Below are positions 12,639-25,457 of a stretch of 64,000 bases of DNA, piece by piece. Made by a program: the position numbers and the translations under genes. The stretch covers positions 62,001 through 126,000 of the forward strand of contig JASUTR010000060.1 of NCBI GenBank assembly GCA_035048495.1, in the 5' to 3' direction. Under the pieces are notes generated by a model. That model saw only the letters and a list, made by a program, of their open reading frames with translations, had not been told where the DNA came from and made no database searches. This DNA is from Euptelea pleiosperma. Its lineage: Eukaryota; Streptophyta; Magnoliopsida; Ranunculales; Eupteleaceae. How positions within the stretch are numbered: position 1 is the first letter of the stretch; every line of letters starts with the position of its first letter.

Positions 12639-15600
12639 CTCAGTTTGTGTGTTACATTCTGAAGCCTATAACTTGTGAATTTTTCGCAACCGGACCTCGT
12701 AATTGGACTCAAACTCTTCCATTACTATTGTTGCAACACATTTGAAGTGTTGAAACAAGATTCGTGATAGTCAAAACAAGTTAGCTCCATCCGTGCGTCA
12801 ACGTCTCAAATTGGACTCAGTTTGTGTGTTACATTCCGAAGCCTATAACTTGTGACTTTTTCGCAACCGGGCCTCGTAATTGGACTCAAACTCTTCCATT
12901 ACTATTGTTGCAACACATTTGAAGTGTTGAAACAAGATTCGTGACAGTCAAAACAAGTTAGCTCCATCCGTGCGTCAACGTCTCAAATTGGATTCAGTTT
13001 GTGTGTTACATTCCGAAGCCTATAACTTGTGACTTTTTCGCAATCGGACCTCGTAATTGAACTCAAACTCTTCCATTATTATTGTTTCAACACATTTGAA
13101 GTATTGGATCAAGATTCGGGATAGGCGAAACAAGTTAGCTCCATCCGTGCGTCAACGTCTCAAATTGGATTCAGTTTGTGTGTTACATTCCGAAGCCTGT
13201 AACTTGTGACTTTTTCGCAACCGGACCTCGTAATTGGACTCAAACTCTTCCATTACTATTGTTGCAACACATTTGAAGTGTTGAAACAAGATTCGTGACA
13301 GTCAAAACAAGTTAGCTCCATCCGTGCGTCAACGTCTCAAATTGGACTCAGTTTGTGTGTTATATTCCGAAGCCTATAACTTGTGACTTTTTCGGAACCG
13401 AACCTCGTAATTGGACTCAAACTCTTCCATTATTATTCTTTCAACACATTTGAAGTATTGGAACAAGTTTCGGGATAGGCGAAACAAGTTAGCTCCATCC
13501 GTGCGTCAACGTCTCAAATTGGACTCAGTTTGTGTGTTACATTCCGAAGCCTATAACTTGTGACTTTTTCGCAACCGAACCTTGTAATTAGACTCGAATT
13601 CTTCCATTACTATTGTTTCAACACATTTGAAGTGTTGGAACAAGATTCGGGACAGTCGAAACAAGTTTGCTCCATCCGTGCGTGAACGTCTCAAATTAGA
13701 CTCAGTTTGTGTGTTACATTCCGAAGCCTATAACTTGTGGCTTTTTCGCAACCGGACCTCGTAATTAGACTCGAATTCATCCATTACAATTGTTTCAACA
13801 CAATCGAAGTGTTGGAACAAGATTTATCACTGTCGAAACAAGTTAGCTCCATCCGTGCGTCAACGTCTCAAATTGGACTCAGTTTGTATGTTACATTCCG
13901 AAGCCTATAACTTGTGACTTTTTCGCAACCGAACCTCGTAATTAGACTTGAATTCTTCCATTACTATTGTTTCAATACATTGGAATTGTTGGAACAAGAT
14001 TCGGGACAGTCGAAACAAGTTAGCTCCATCCGTGCGTGAACGTCTCAAATTGGACTCAGTTTCTGTGTTACATTCCGAAGCCTATAACTTGTGACTTTTT
14101 CGCAACCGGACCTCGTAATTGGACTCAAACTCTTCCATTACTATCGTTGCAACACATTTGAAGTGTTGAAACAAGATTCGTGACAGTCAAAACAAGTTAG
14201 CTCCATCCGTGCGTCAACGTCTCAAATTGGACTCAGTTTGTGTGTTACATTTCGAAGCCTATAACTTGTGACTTGTTCACAACCGGACCTCGTAATTAGA
14301 CTCGAATTCTTCCATTACAATTGTTTCAACACAATTGAAGTGTTGGACCAAGATTTATCACTGTCGAAACAAGTTAGCTCCATCCGTGCGTCAACTTCTC
14401 AAATTGGACTCAGTTTGTATGTTACATTCCGAAGCCTATAACTTGTGACTTTTTCGCAACCGAACCTCGTAATTGGACTCGAATTCTTCCATTACTATTG
14501 TTTGAACACATTTGAATTGTTGGAACAAGATTCGGGACAGTCGAAACAAGTTAGCTCCATCCGTTCGTGAACGTCTCAAATTGGACTCAGTTTGTGTGTT
14601 ACATTCCGAAGCCTATAACTTGTGACTTTTTCGCAACCGTACCTCGTAATTAGACTCGAATTCTTCCATTACAATTGTTTCAAAACATTTGAAGTGTTTG
14701 AACAAGATTTATGACTGTCGAAACAAGTTAGCTCCATCCGTGCGTCAACGTCTCAAATTGGACTCAGTTTGTGTGTTACATTCCGAAGCCTATAACTTGT
14801 GAATTTTTCGCAACCGGACCTCGTAATTGGACTCAAACTCTTCCATTACTATTGTTGCAACACATTTGAAGTGTTGAAACAAGATTCGTGATAGTCAAAA
14901 CAAGTTAGCTCCATCCGTGCGTCAACGTCTCAAATTGGACTCAGTTTGTGTGTTACATTCCGAAGCCTATAACTTGTGACTTTTTCGCAACCGGACCTCG
15001 TAATTGGACTCAAACTCTTCCATTACTATTGTTGCAACACATTTGAAGTGTTGAAACAAGATTCGTGATAGTCAAAATAAGTTAGCCCCATCCGTGCGTC
15101 AACGTCTCAAATTGGACTCAGTTTGTGTGTTACATTCCGAAGCCTATAACTTGTGACTTTTTCGCAATCGGACCTCGTAATTGAACTCAAACTCTTCCAT
15201 TATTATTGTTTCAACACATTTGAAGTATTGGAATAAGATTCGGGATAGGCGAAACAAGTTAGCTCCATCCGTGCGTCAACGTCTCAAATTTGATTCAGTT
15301 TGTGTGTTACATTCCGAAGCCTATAACTTGTGACTTTTTCGCAACCGGACCTCGTAATTGGACTCAAACTCTTCCATTACTATTGTTGCAACACATTTGA
15401 AGTGTTGAAAGAAGATTCGTGACAGTCAAAACAAGTTAGCTCCATCCGTGCGTCAACGTCTCAAATTGGACTCAGTTTGTGTGTTACATTCCGAAGCCTA
15501 TAACTTGTGACTTTTTCAGAACCGGACCTCGTATTTGGACTCAAACCCTTCCATTATTATTGTTTCAACACATTTGAAGTATTGGAACAAGTTTCGGGAT

Positions 15601-16743
15601 AGGCGAAACAAGTTAGCTCCATCCGTGCATCAACGTCTCAAATTGGACTCAGTTTGTGTGTTACATTCCGAAGCCTATAACTTGTGACTTTTTCGCAACC
15701 GAACCTTGTAATTAGAGTCGAATTCTTCCATTACTATTGTTTCAACACATTTGAAGTGTTGGAACAAGATTCGGGACAGTCGAAACAAATTTGCTCCATC
15801 CGTGCGTGAACGTCTCAAATTAGACTCAGTTTGTGTGTTACATTCCGAAGCCTATAACTTGTGGCTTTTTCGCAACCGGACCTCGTAATTAGACTCGAAT
15901 TCTTCCATTACAATTGTTTCAACCCAATTGAAGTGTTGGAATAAGATTTATCACTGTCGAAACAAGTTAGCTCCATCCGTGCGTCAACGTCTCAAATTGG
16001 ACTCAGTTTGTATGATACATTCCGAAGCCTATAACTTGTGACTTTTTCGCAACCGAACCTCGTAATTAGACTCGAATTCTTCCATTACTATTGTTTCAAC
16101 ACATTGGAATTGTTGGAACAAGATTCGGGACAGTCGAAACAAGTTAGCTCCATCCGTGCGTGAACGTCTCAAATTGGACTCAGTTTGTGTGTTACATTCC
16201 GAAGCCTATAACTTGTGACTTTTTCGCAACCGGACCTCGTAATTGGACTCAAACTCTTCCATTACTATCGTTGCAACACATTTGAAGTGTTGAAACAAGA
16301 TTCGTGACAGTCAAAACAAGTTAGCTCCATCCGTGCGTCAACGTCTCAAATTGGACTCAGTTTGTGTGTTACATTCCGAAGCCTATAACTTGTGACTTTT
16401 TCACAACCGGACCTCGTAATTAGACTCGAATTCTTCCATTACAATTGTTTCAACACAATTGAAGTGTTGGAACAAGATTTATCACTGTCGAAACAAGTTA
16501 GCTCCATCCGTGCGTCAACGTCTCAAATTGGACTCAGTTTGTATGTTACATTCCGAAGCCTATAACTTGTGACTTTTTCGCAACCGAACCTCGTAATTAG
16601 ACTCGAATTCTTCCATTACTATTGTTTCAACACATTGGAATTGTTGGAACAAGATTCGGGACAGTCGAAACAAGTTAGCTCCATCCGTGCGTGAACGTCT
16701 CAAATTGGACTCAGTTTGTGTGTTACATTCCGAAGCCTATAAC
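12612..16743 (+). repeat. Satellite segmental duplication, copy 2 (partner about 5,710-9,840)
   Basis: Second copy of the block described at 5,710. It carries the same sequence of subtype monomers and the same private variants. It lacks the single-base loss at about 9502, so that loss happened after the duplication. Confidence 0.75.
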
Positions 16744-17021
16744 TTGTGACTTTTTCGCAACCGTACCTCGTAATTAGACTCGAATTCTTCCATTACAATT
16801 GTTTCAAAACATTTGAAGTGTTTGAACAAGATTTATGACTGTCGAAACAAGTTAGCTCCATCCGTGCGTCAACGTCTCAAATTGGACTCAGTTTGTGTGT
16901 TACATTCCGAAGCCTATAACTTGTGAATTTTTCGCAACCGGACCTCGTAATTGGACTCAAACTCTTCCATTACTATTGTTGCAACACATTTGAAGTGTTG
17001 AAACAAGATTCGTGATAGTCA
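14013..17021 (+). repeat. 17-monomer tandem duplication, copy 1
   Basis: A 3,009-bp unit (17 x 177) is directly followed by a second copy at 17022-20030. The diagnostic TTTCTGTG occurs at 14063 and 17072, and the TTTGAACAAG marker at 14697/17706 and 16821/19830. The junction lies where GTCGAAAC changes to GTCAAAAC at the copy boundary. Confidence 0.85.
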
Positions 17022-20000
17022 AAACAAGTTAGCTCCATCCGTGCGTGAACGTCTCAAATTGGACTCAGTTTCTGTGTTACATTCCGAAGCCTATAACTTG
17101 TGACTTTTTCGCAACCGGACCTCGTAATTGGACTCAAACTCTTCCATTACTATCGTTGCAACACATTTGAAGTGTTGAAACAAGATTCGTGACAGTCAAA
17201 ACAAGTTAGCTCCATCCGTGCGTCAACGTCTCAAATTGGACTCAGTTTGTGTGTTACATTTCGAAGCCTATAACTTGTGACTTGTTCACAACCGGACCTC
17301 GTAATTAGACTCGAATTCTTCCATTACAATTGTTTCAACACAATTGAAGTGTTGGACCAAGATTTATCACTGTCGAAACAAGTTAGCTCCATCCGTGCGT
17401 CAACTTCTCAAATTGGACTCAGTTTGTATGTTACATTCCGAAGCCTATAACTTGTGACTTTTTCGCAACCGAACCTCGTAATTGGACTCGAATTCTTCCA
17501 TTACTATTGTTTGAACACATTTGAATTGTTGGAACAAGATTCGGGACAGTCGAAACAAGTTAGCTCCATCCGTTCGTGAACGTCTCAAATTGGACTCAGT
17601 TTGTGTGTTACATTCCGAAGCCTATAACTTGTGACTTTTTCGCAACCGTACCTCGTAATTAGACTCGAATTCTTCCATTACAATTGTTTCAAAACATTTG
17701 AAGTGTTTGAACAAGATTTATGACTGTCGAAACAAGTTAGCTCCATCCGTGCGTCAACGTCTCAAATTGGACTCAGTTTGTGTGTTACATTCCGAAGCCT
17801 ATAACTTGTGAATTTTTCGCAACCGGACCTCGTAATTGGACTCAAACTCTTCCATTACTATTGTTGCAACACATTTGAAGTGTTGAAACAAGATTCGTGA
17901 TAGTCAAAACAAGTTAGCTCCATCCGTGCGTCAACGTCTCAAATTGGACTCAGTTTGTGTGTTACATTCCGAAGCCTATAACTTGTGACTTTTTCGCAAC
18001 CGGACCTCGTAATTGGACTCAAACTCTTCCATTACTATTGTTGCAACACATTTGAAGTGTTGAAACAAGATTCGTGATAGTCAAAATAAGTTAGCCCCAT
18101 CCGTGCGTCAACGTCTCAAATTGGACTCAGTTTGTGTGTTACATTCCGAAGCCTATAACTTGTGACTTTTTCGCAATCGGACCTCGTAATTGAACTCAAA
18201 CTCTTCCATTATTATTGTTTCAACACATTTGAAGTATTGGAATAAGATTCGGGATAGGCGAAACAAGTTAGCTCCATCCGTGCGTCAACGTCTCAAATTT
18301 GATTCAGTTTGTGTGTTACATTCCGAAGCCTATAACTTGTGACTTTTTCGCAACCGGACCTCGTAATTGGACTCAAACTCTTCCATTACTATTGTTGCAA
18401 CACATTTGAAGTGTTGAAAGAAGATTCGTGACAGTCAAAACAAGTTAGCTCCATCCGTGCGTCAACGTCTCAAATTGGACTCAGTTTGTGTGTTACATTC
18501 CGAAGCCTATAACTTGTGACTTTTTCAGAACCGGACCTCGTATTTGGACTCAAACCCTTCCATTATTATTGTTTCAACACATTTGAAGTATTGGAACAAG
18601 TTTCGGGATAGGCGAAACAAGTTAGCTCCATCCGTGCATCAACGTCTCAAATTGGACTCAGTTTGTGTGTTACATTCCGAAGCCTATAACTTGTGACTTT
18701 TTCGCAACCGAACCTTGTAATTAGAGTCGAATTCTTCCATTACTATTGTTTCAACACATTTGAAGTGTTGGAACAAGATTCGGGACAGTCGAAACAAATT
18801 TGCTCCATCCGTGCGTGAACGTCTCAAATTAGACTCAGTTTGTGTGTTACATTCCGAAGCCTATAACTTGTGGCTTTTTCGCAACCGGACCTCGTAATTA
18901 GACTCGAATTCTTCCATTACAATTGTTTCAACCCAATTGAAGTGTTGGAATAAGATTTATCACTGTCGAAACAAGTTAGCTCCATCCGTGCGTCAACGTC
19001 TCAAATTGGACTCAGTTTGTATGATACATTCCGAAGCCTATAACTTGTGACTTTTTCGCAACCGAACCTCGTAATTAGACTCGAATTCTTCCATTACTAT
19101 TGTTTCAACACATTGGAATTGTTGGAACAAGATTCGGGACAGTCGAAACAAGTTAGCTCCATCCGTGCGTGAACGTCTCAAATTGGACTCAGTTTGTGTG
19201 TTACATTCCGAAGCCTATAACTTGTGACTTTTTCGCAACCGGACCTCGTAATTGGACTCAAACTCTTCCATTACTATCGTTGCAACACATTTGAAGTGTT
19301 GAAACAAGATTCGTGACAGTCAAAACAAGTTAGCTCCATCCGTGCGTCAACGTCTCAAATTGGACTCAGTTTGTGTGTTACATTCCGAAGCCTATAACTT
19401 GTGACTTTTTCACAACCGGACCTCGTAATTAGACTCGAATTCTTCCATTACAATTGTTTCAACACAATTGAAGTGTTGGAACAAGATTTATCACTGTCGA
19501 AACAAGTTAGCTCCATCCGTGCGTCAACGTCTCAAATTGGACTCAGTTTGTATGTTACATTCCGAAGCCTATAACTTGTGACTTTTTCGCAACCGAACCT
19601 CGTAATTAGACTCGAATTCTTCCATTACTATTGTTTCAACACATTGGAATTGTTGGAACAAGATTCGGGACAGTCGAAACAAGTTAGCTCCATCCGTGCG
19701 TGAACGTCTCAAATTGGACTCAGTTTGTGTGTTACATTCCGAAGCCTATAACTTGTGACTTTTTCGCAACCGTACCTCGTAATTAGACTCGAATTCTTCC
19801 ATTACAATTGTTTCAAAACATTTGAAGTGTTTGAACAAGATTTATGACTGTCGAAACAAGTTAGCTCCATCCGTGCGTCAACGTCTCAAATTGGACTCAG
19901 TTTGTGTGTTACATTCCGAAGCCTATAACTTGTGAATTTTTTGCAACCGGACCTCGTAATTGGACTCAAACTCTTCCATTACTATTGTTGCAACACATTT

Positions 20001-20030
20001 GAAGTGTTGAAACAAGATTCGTGATAGTCA
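17022..20030 (+). repeat. 17-monomer tandem duplication, copy 2
   Basis: Second copy of the 3,009-bp unit beginning at 14013, with the same subtype order. It differs by rare substitutions only, for example GAATTTTTTGC near 19940 instead of the usual GAATTTTTCGC. Confidence 0.85.
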
Positions 20031-23000
20031 AAACAAGTTAGCTCCATCCGTGCGTCAACGTCTCAAATTGGACTCAGTTTGTGTGTTACATTCCGAAGCC
20101 TATAACTTGTGACTTTTTCGCAACCGGACCTCGTAATTGGACTCAAACTCTTCCATTACTATTGTTGCAACACATTTGAAGTGTTGAAACAAGATTCGTG
20201 ATAGTCAAAATAAGTTAGCCCCATCCGTGCGTCAACGTCTCAAATTGGACTCAGTTTGTGTGTTACATTCCGAAGCCTATAACTTGTGACTTTTTCGCAA
20301 TCGGACCTCGTAATTGAACTCAAACTCTTCCATTATTATTGTTTCAACACATTTGAAGTATTGGAATAAGATTCGGGATAGGCGAAACAAGTTAGCTCCA
20401 TCCGTGCGTCAACGTCTCAAATTTGATTCAGTTTGTGTGTTACATTCCGAAGCCTATAACTTGTGACTTTTTCGCAACCGGACCTCGTAATTGGACTCAA
20501 ACTCTTCCATTACTATTGTTGCAACACATTTGAAGTGTTGAAAGAAGATTCGTGACAGTCAAAACAAGTTAGCTCCATCCGTGCGTCAACGTCTCAAATT
20601 GGACTCAGTTTGTGTGTTACATTCCGAAGCCTATAACTTGTGACTTTTTCAGAACCGGACCTCGTATTTGGACTCAAACCCTTCCATTATTATTGTTTCA
20701 ACACATTTGAAGTATTGGAACAAGTTTCGGGATAGGCGAAACAAGTTAGCTCCATCCGTGCATCAACGTCTCAAATTGGACTCAGTTTGTGTGTTACATT
20801 CCGAAGCCTATAACTTGTGACTTTTTCGCAACCGAACCTTGTAATTAGAGTCGAATTCTTCCATTACTATTGTTTCAACACATTTGAAGTGTTGGAACAA
20901 GATTCGGGACAGTCGAAACAAATTTGCTCCATCCGTGCGTGAACGTCTCAAATTAGACTCAGTTTGTGTGTTACATTCCGAAGCCTATAACTTGTGGCTT
21001 TTTCGCAACCGGACCTCGTAATTAGACTCGAATTCTTCCATTACAATTGTTTCAACCCAATTGAAGTGTTGGAATAAGATTTATCACTGTCGAAACAAGT
21101 TAGCTCCATCCGTGCGTCAACGTCTCAAATTGGACTCAGTTTGTATGATACATTCCGAAGCCTATAACTTGTGACTTTTTCGCAACCGAACCTCGTAATT
21201 AGACTCGAATTCTTCCATTACTATTGTTTCAACACATTGGAATTGTTGGAACAAGATTCGGGACAGTCGAAACAAGTTAGCTCCATCCGTGCGTGAACGT
21301 CTCAAATTGGACTCAGTTTGTGTGTTACATTCCGAAGCCTATAACTTGTGACTTTTTCGCAACCGGACCTCGTAATTGGACTCAAACTCTTCCATTACTA
21401 TCGTTGCAACACATTTGAAGTGTTGAAACAAGATTCGTGACAGTCAAAACAAGTTAGCTCCATCCGTGCGTCAACGTCTCAAATTGGACTCAGTTTGTGT
21501 GTTACATTCCGAAGCCTATAACTTGTGACTTTTTCACAACCGGACCTCGTAATTAGACTCGAATTCTTCCATTACAATTGTTTCAACACAATTGAAGTGT
21601 TGGAACAAGATTTATCACTGTCGAAACAAGTTAGCTCCATCCGTGCGTCAACGTCTCAAATTGGACTCAGTTTGTATGTTACATTCCGAAGCCTATAACT
21701 TGTGACTTTTTCGCAACCGAACCTCGTAATTAGACTCGAATTCTTCCATTACTATTGTTTCAACACATTGGAATTGTTGGAACAAGATTCGGGACAGTCG
21801 AAACAAGTTAGCTCCATCCGTGCGTGAACGTCTCAAATTGGACTCAGTTTGTGTGTTACATTCCGAAGCCTATAACTTGGGACTTTTTCGCAACCGGACC
21901 TCGTAATTGGACTCAAACTCTTCCATTACTATCGTTGCAACACATTTGAAGTGTTGAAACAAGATTCGTGACAGTCAAAACAAGTTAGCTCCATCCGTGC
22001 GTCAACGTCTCAAATTGGACTCAGTTTGTGTGTTACATTCTGAAGCCTATAACTTGTGAATTTTTCGCAACCGGACCTCGTAATTGGACTCAAACTCTTC
22101 CATTACTATTGTTGCAACACATTTGAAGTGTTGAAACAAGATTCGTGATAGTCAAAACAAGTTAGCTCCATCCGTGCGTCAACGTCTCAAATTGGACTCA
22201 GTTTGTGGGTTACATTCCGAAGCCTATAACTTGTGACTTTTTCGCAATCGGACCTCGTAATTGAACTCAAACTCTTCCATTATTATTGTTTCAACACATT
22301 TGAAGTATCAGAACAAGATTCGTGATAGTCAAAACAAGTTAGGTCCATCCGTGCGTCAACGTCTCAAATTGGACTCAGTTTGTATGTTACATTCCGAAGC
22401 CTATAACTTGGGACTTTTTCGCAACCGGACCTCGTAATTGGACTCAAACTCTTCCATTACTATCGTTGCAACACATTTGAAGTGTTGAAACAAGATTCGT
22501 GACAGTCAAAACAAGTTAGCTCCATCCGTGCGTCAACGTCTCAAATTGGACTCAGTTTGTGTGTTACATTCTGAAGCCTATAACTTGTGAATTTTTCGCA
22601 ACCGGACCTCGTAATTGGACTCAAACTCTTCCATTACTATTGTTGCAACACATTTGAAGTGTTGAAACAAGATTCGTGATAGTCAAAACAAGTTAGCTCC
22701 ATCCGTGCGTCAACGTCTCAAATTGGACTCAGTTTGTGGGTTACATTCCGAAGCCTATAACTTGTGACTTTTTCGCAATCGGACCTCGTAATTGAACTCA
22801 AACTCTTCCATTATTATTGTTTCAACACATTTGAAGTATCAGAACAAGATTCGTGATAGTCAAAACAAGTTAGGTCCATCCGTGCGTCAACGTCTCAAAT
22901 TGGACTCAGTTTGTATGTTACATTCCGAAGCCTATAACTTGTGACTTTTTCGCAACCGAACCTCGTAATTAGACTCGAATTCTTCCATTACTATTGTTTC

Positions 23001-25133
23001 AACACATTGGAATTGTTGGAACAAGATTCGGGACAGTCGAAACAAGTTAGCTCCATCCGTGCGTGAACGTCTCAAATTGGACTCAGTTTGTGTGTTACAT
23101 TCCGAAGCATATAACTTGTCACTTTTTCGCAACCGGACCTCGTAATTGGACTCAAACTCTTCCATTACTATCGTTGCAACACATTTGAAGTGTTGAAACA
23201 AGATTCGTGACAGTCAAAACAAGTTAGCTCCATCCGTGCGTCAACGTCTCAAATTGGACTCAGTTTGTGTGTTACATTCCGAAGCCTATAACTTGTGACT
23301 TTTTCCCAACCGGACCTCGTAATTAGACTCGAATTCTTCCATTACAATTGTTTCAACACAATTGAAGTGTTGGAACAAGATTTATCACTGTCGAAACAAG
23401 TTAGCTCCATCCGTGCGTCAACGTCTCAAATTGGACTCAGTTTGTATGTTACATTCCGAAGCCTATAACTTGTGACTTTTTCACAACCGAACCTCGTAAT
23501 TAGACTCGAATTCTTCCATTACTATTGTTTCAACACATTAGAATTGTTGGAACAAGATTCGGGACAGTCGAAACAAGTTAGCTCCATCCGTGCGTGAACA
23601 TTTCAAATTGGACTCAGTTTGTGTGTTACATTCCGAAGCCTATAACTTGTGACTTTTTCGCAACCGGACCTCGTAATTGGACTCAAACTCTTCCATTACT
23701 ATCGTTGCAACACATTTGAAGTGTTGAAACAAGATTCGTGACAGTCAAAACAAGTTAGCTCCATCCGTGCATCAACGTCTCAAATTGGACTCAGTTTGTA
23801 TGTTACATTCCGAAGCCTATAACTTGTGACTTTTTCACAACCGGACCTCGTAATTAGACTCGAATTCTTCCATTACAATTGTTTCAACACAATTGAAGTG
23901 TTGGAACAAGATTTATCACTGTCGAAACAAGTTAGCTCCATCCGTGCGTCAACGTCTCAAATTGGACTCAGTTTGTATGTTACATTCCGAAGCCTATAAC
24001 TTGTGACTTTTTCGCAACCGAACCTCGTAATTAGACTCGAATTCTTCCATTACTATTGTTTCAACACATTTGAAGTGTTGGAACAAGAATCGGGATAGTC
24101 GAAACAAGTTAGCTCCATCCGTTCGTGAACGTGTCAAATTGGACTCAGTTTGTGTGTTACATTCCGAAGCCTATAACTTGTGACTTTTTCGCAACCGGAC
24201 CTCGTAATTAGACTCGAATTCTTCCATTACAATTGTTTCAAAACATTTGAAGTGTTTGAACAAGATTTATGACTGTCGAAACAAGTTAGCTCCATCCGTG
24301 CGTCAACGTCTCAAATTGGACTCAGTTTGTGTGTTACATTCCGAAGCCTATAACTTGTGAATTTTTCGCAACCGGACCTCGTAATTTAACTCAAACTCTT
24401 CCATTACTATTGTTGCAACACATTTGAAGTGTTGAAACAAGATTCATGATAGTCAAAACAAGTTAGCTCCATCCGTGCGTCAACGTCTCAAATTGGACTC
24501 AGTTTGTGTGTTACATTCCGAAGCCTATAACTTGTGACTTTTTCGCAATCGGACCTCGTAATTGAACTCAAACTCTTCCATTATTATTGTTTCAACACAT
24601 TTGAAGTATTGGAACAAGATTCGGGATATGCGAAACATGTTAGCTCCATCCGTGCGTCAACGTCTCAAATTGGATTCAGTTTGTGTGTTACATTCCGAAG
24701 CCTATAACTTGTGACTTTTTCGCAACCGGACCTCGTAATTGGACTCAAACTCTTCCATTACTATTGTTGCAACACATTTGAAGTGTTGAAACAAGATTCG
24801 TGACAGTCAAAACAAGTTAGCTCCATCCGTGCGTCAACGTCTCAAATTGGACTCAGTTTGTGTGTTACATTCCGAAGCCTATAACTTGTGACTTTTTCGG
24901 AACCGGACCTCGTAATTGGACTCAAACTCTTCCATTATTATTGTTTCAACACATTTGAAGTATTGGAACAAGTTTCGGGATAGGCGAAACAAGTTAGCTC
25001 CATCCGTGCGTCAACGTCTCAAATTGGACTCAGTTTGTGTGTTACATTCCGAAGCCTATAACTTGTGACTTTTTCGCAACCGAACCTTGTAATTAGACTC
25101 GAATTCTTCCATTACTATTGTTTCAACACATTT

Positions 25134-25148
25134 GAAGTGTTGGAACAA
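25134..25148 (+). other. LINE copy 1 target-site duplication, 5' side
   Basis: GAAGTGTTGGAACAA is satellite sequence here and is repeated directly after the poly(A) at 33667-33681. A 15-bp target duplication is usual for L1-type target-primed insertion. The LINE side continues AAATTCGGAAG while the satellite would continue GATTCGGGA, so a few bases at the 5' junction are ambiguous. Confidence 0.92.
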
Positions 25149-25457
25149 AAATTCGGAAGTTTTTTGACTCAAAATTTTTGCTCTCTTCTCTCTCCTCTTT
25201 GGCATTTAGAGCTTCTTGCTTGGTTTTCTTGGTTTTCTTTGTTTCGAATCCAACCCTTTGTTCTCGGAGTTGCTTCCATGGCGGATTCGCGTTGAAGGAC
25301 TGTCCATTTGGTGGGTTTATTCAGGGTTTTTTAGCCTGCTGGGTTTTTCTTCCACTCTTTATTGATTGGGGCTCTTCTTATTTCTGGGTCCGGGGTTTCT
25401 TCTGACGGCCACAGTCGCTGGAACGGTGATTTGTCCCAGAAGTTGAGGGTTCTTACT
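25149..25457 (+). promoter_or_regulatory. LINE copy 1 5' UTR with a 5-codon upstream ORF
   Basis: About 309 bp lie between the 5' junction and the ORF1 start. The region is T-rich. The first ATG, at 25278 in a strong context (CCATGG), opens a five-codon frame MADSR ending at 25295, well before ORF1. L1-type elements carry an internal promoter in the 5' UTR, but I see no clear TATA-like motif here. One substitution separates the two copies in this region (C at 25256, A at 42284). Confidence 0.6.

Larger units (their letters stand above)
1..25148 (+). repeat. 177-bp satellite array, left block (about 142 monomers)
   Basis: Head-to-tail tandem repeat. The landmark AGCTCCATCC recurs at 41, 218, 395, 572, 749, 926 and onward at exactly 177-bp steps, reaching 24996 with a total drift of only -2 (single-base losses near 5333 and 9502). 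Monomers differ by recurrent diagnostic variants: GAATTC versus AAACTC, ACAATTG / CTATTG / CTATCG / TTATTG, and tails ending TTTATCAC, TCGGGACAG, TCGTGACAG, TCGTGATAG or TCGGGATAGG. These define about eleven subtypes. A length near 177 bp in one long homogeneous array is typical of plant centromeric or pericentromeric satellites, but that location is inferred. Short open frames inside it (for example 2756-3025, 10896-11165 and 22932-23201, all identical) are by-products of the repeat. No other gene or element was seen in this block. Confidence 0.97.

Noticed and set aside
1..25148. CRISPR-like or prokaryotic repeat system
   Set aside because: The repeats are contiguous 177-bp monomers with no spacers, and the inserted elements are plant retrotransposons.
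25362..25457. N-terminal extension of ORF1 from a TTG at 25362
   Set aside because: A non-ATG start is unlikely in a plant, and the first in-frame ATG at 25458 has a good context.
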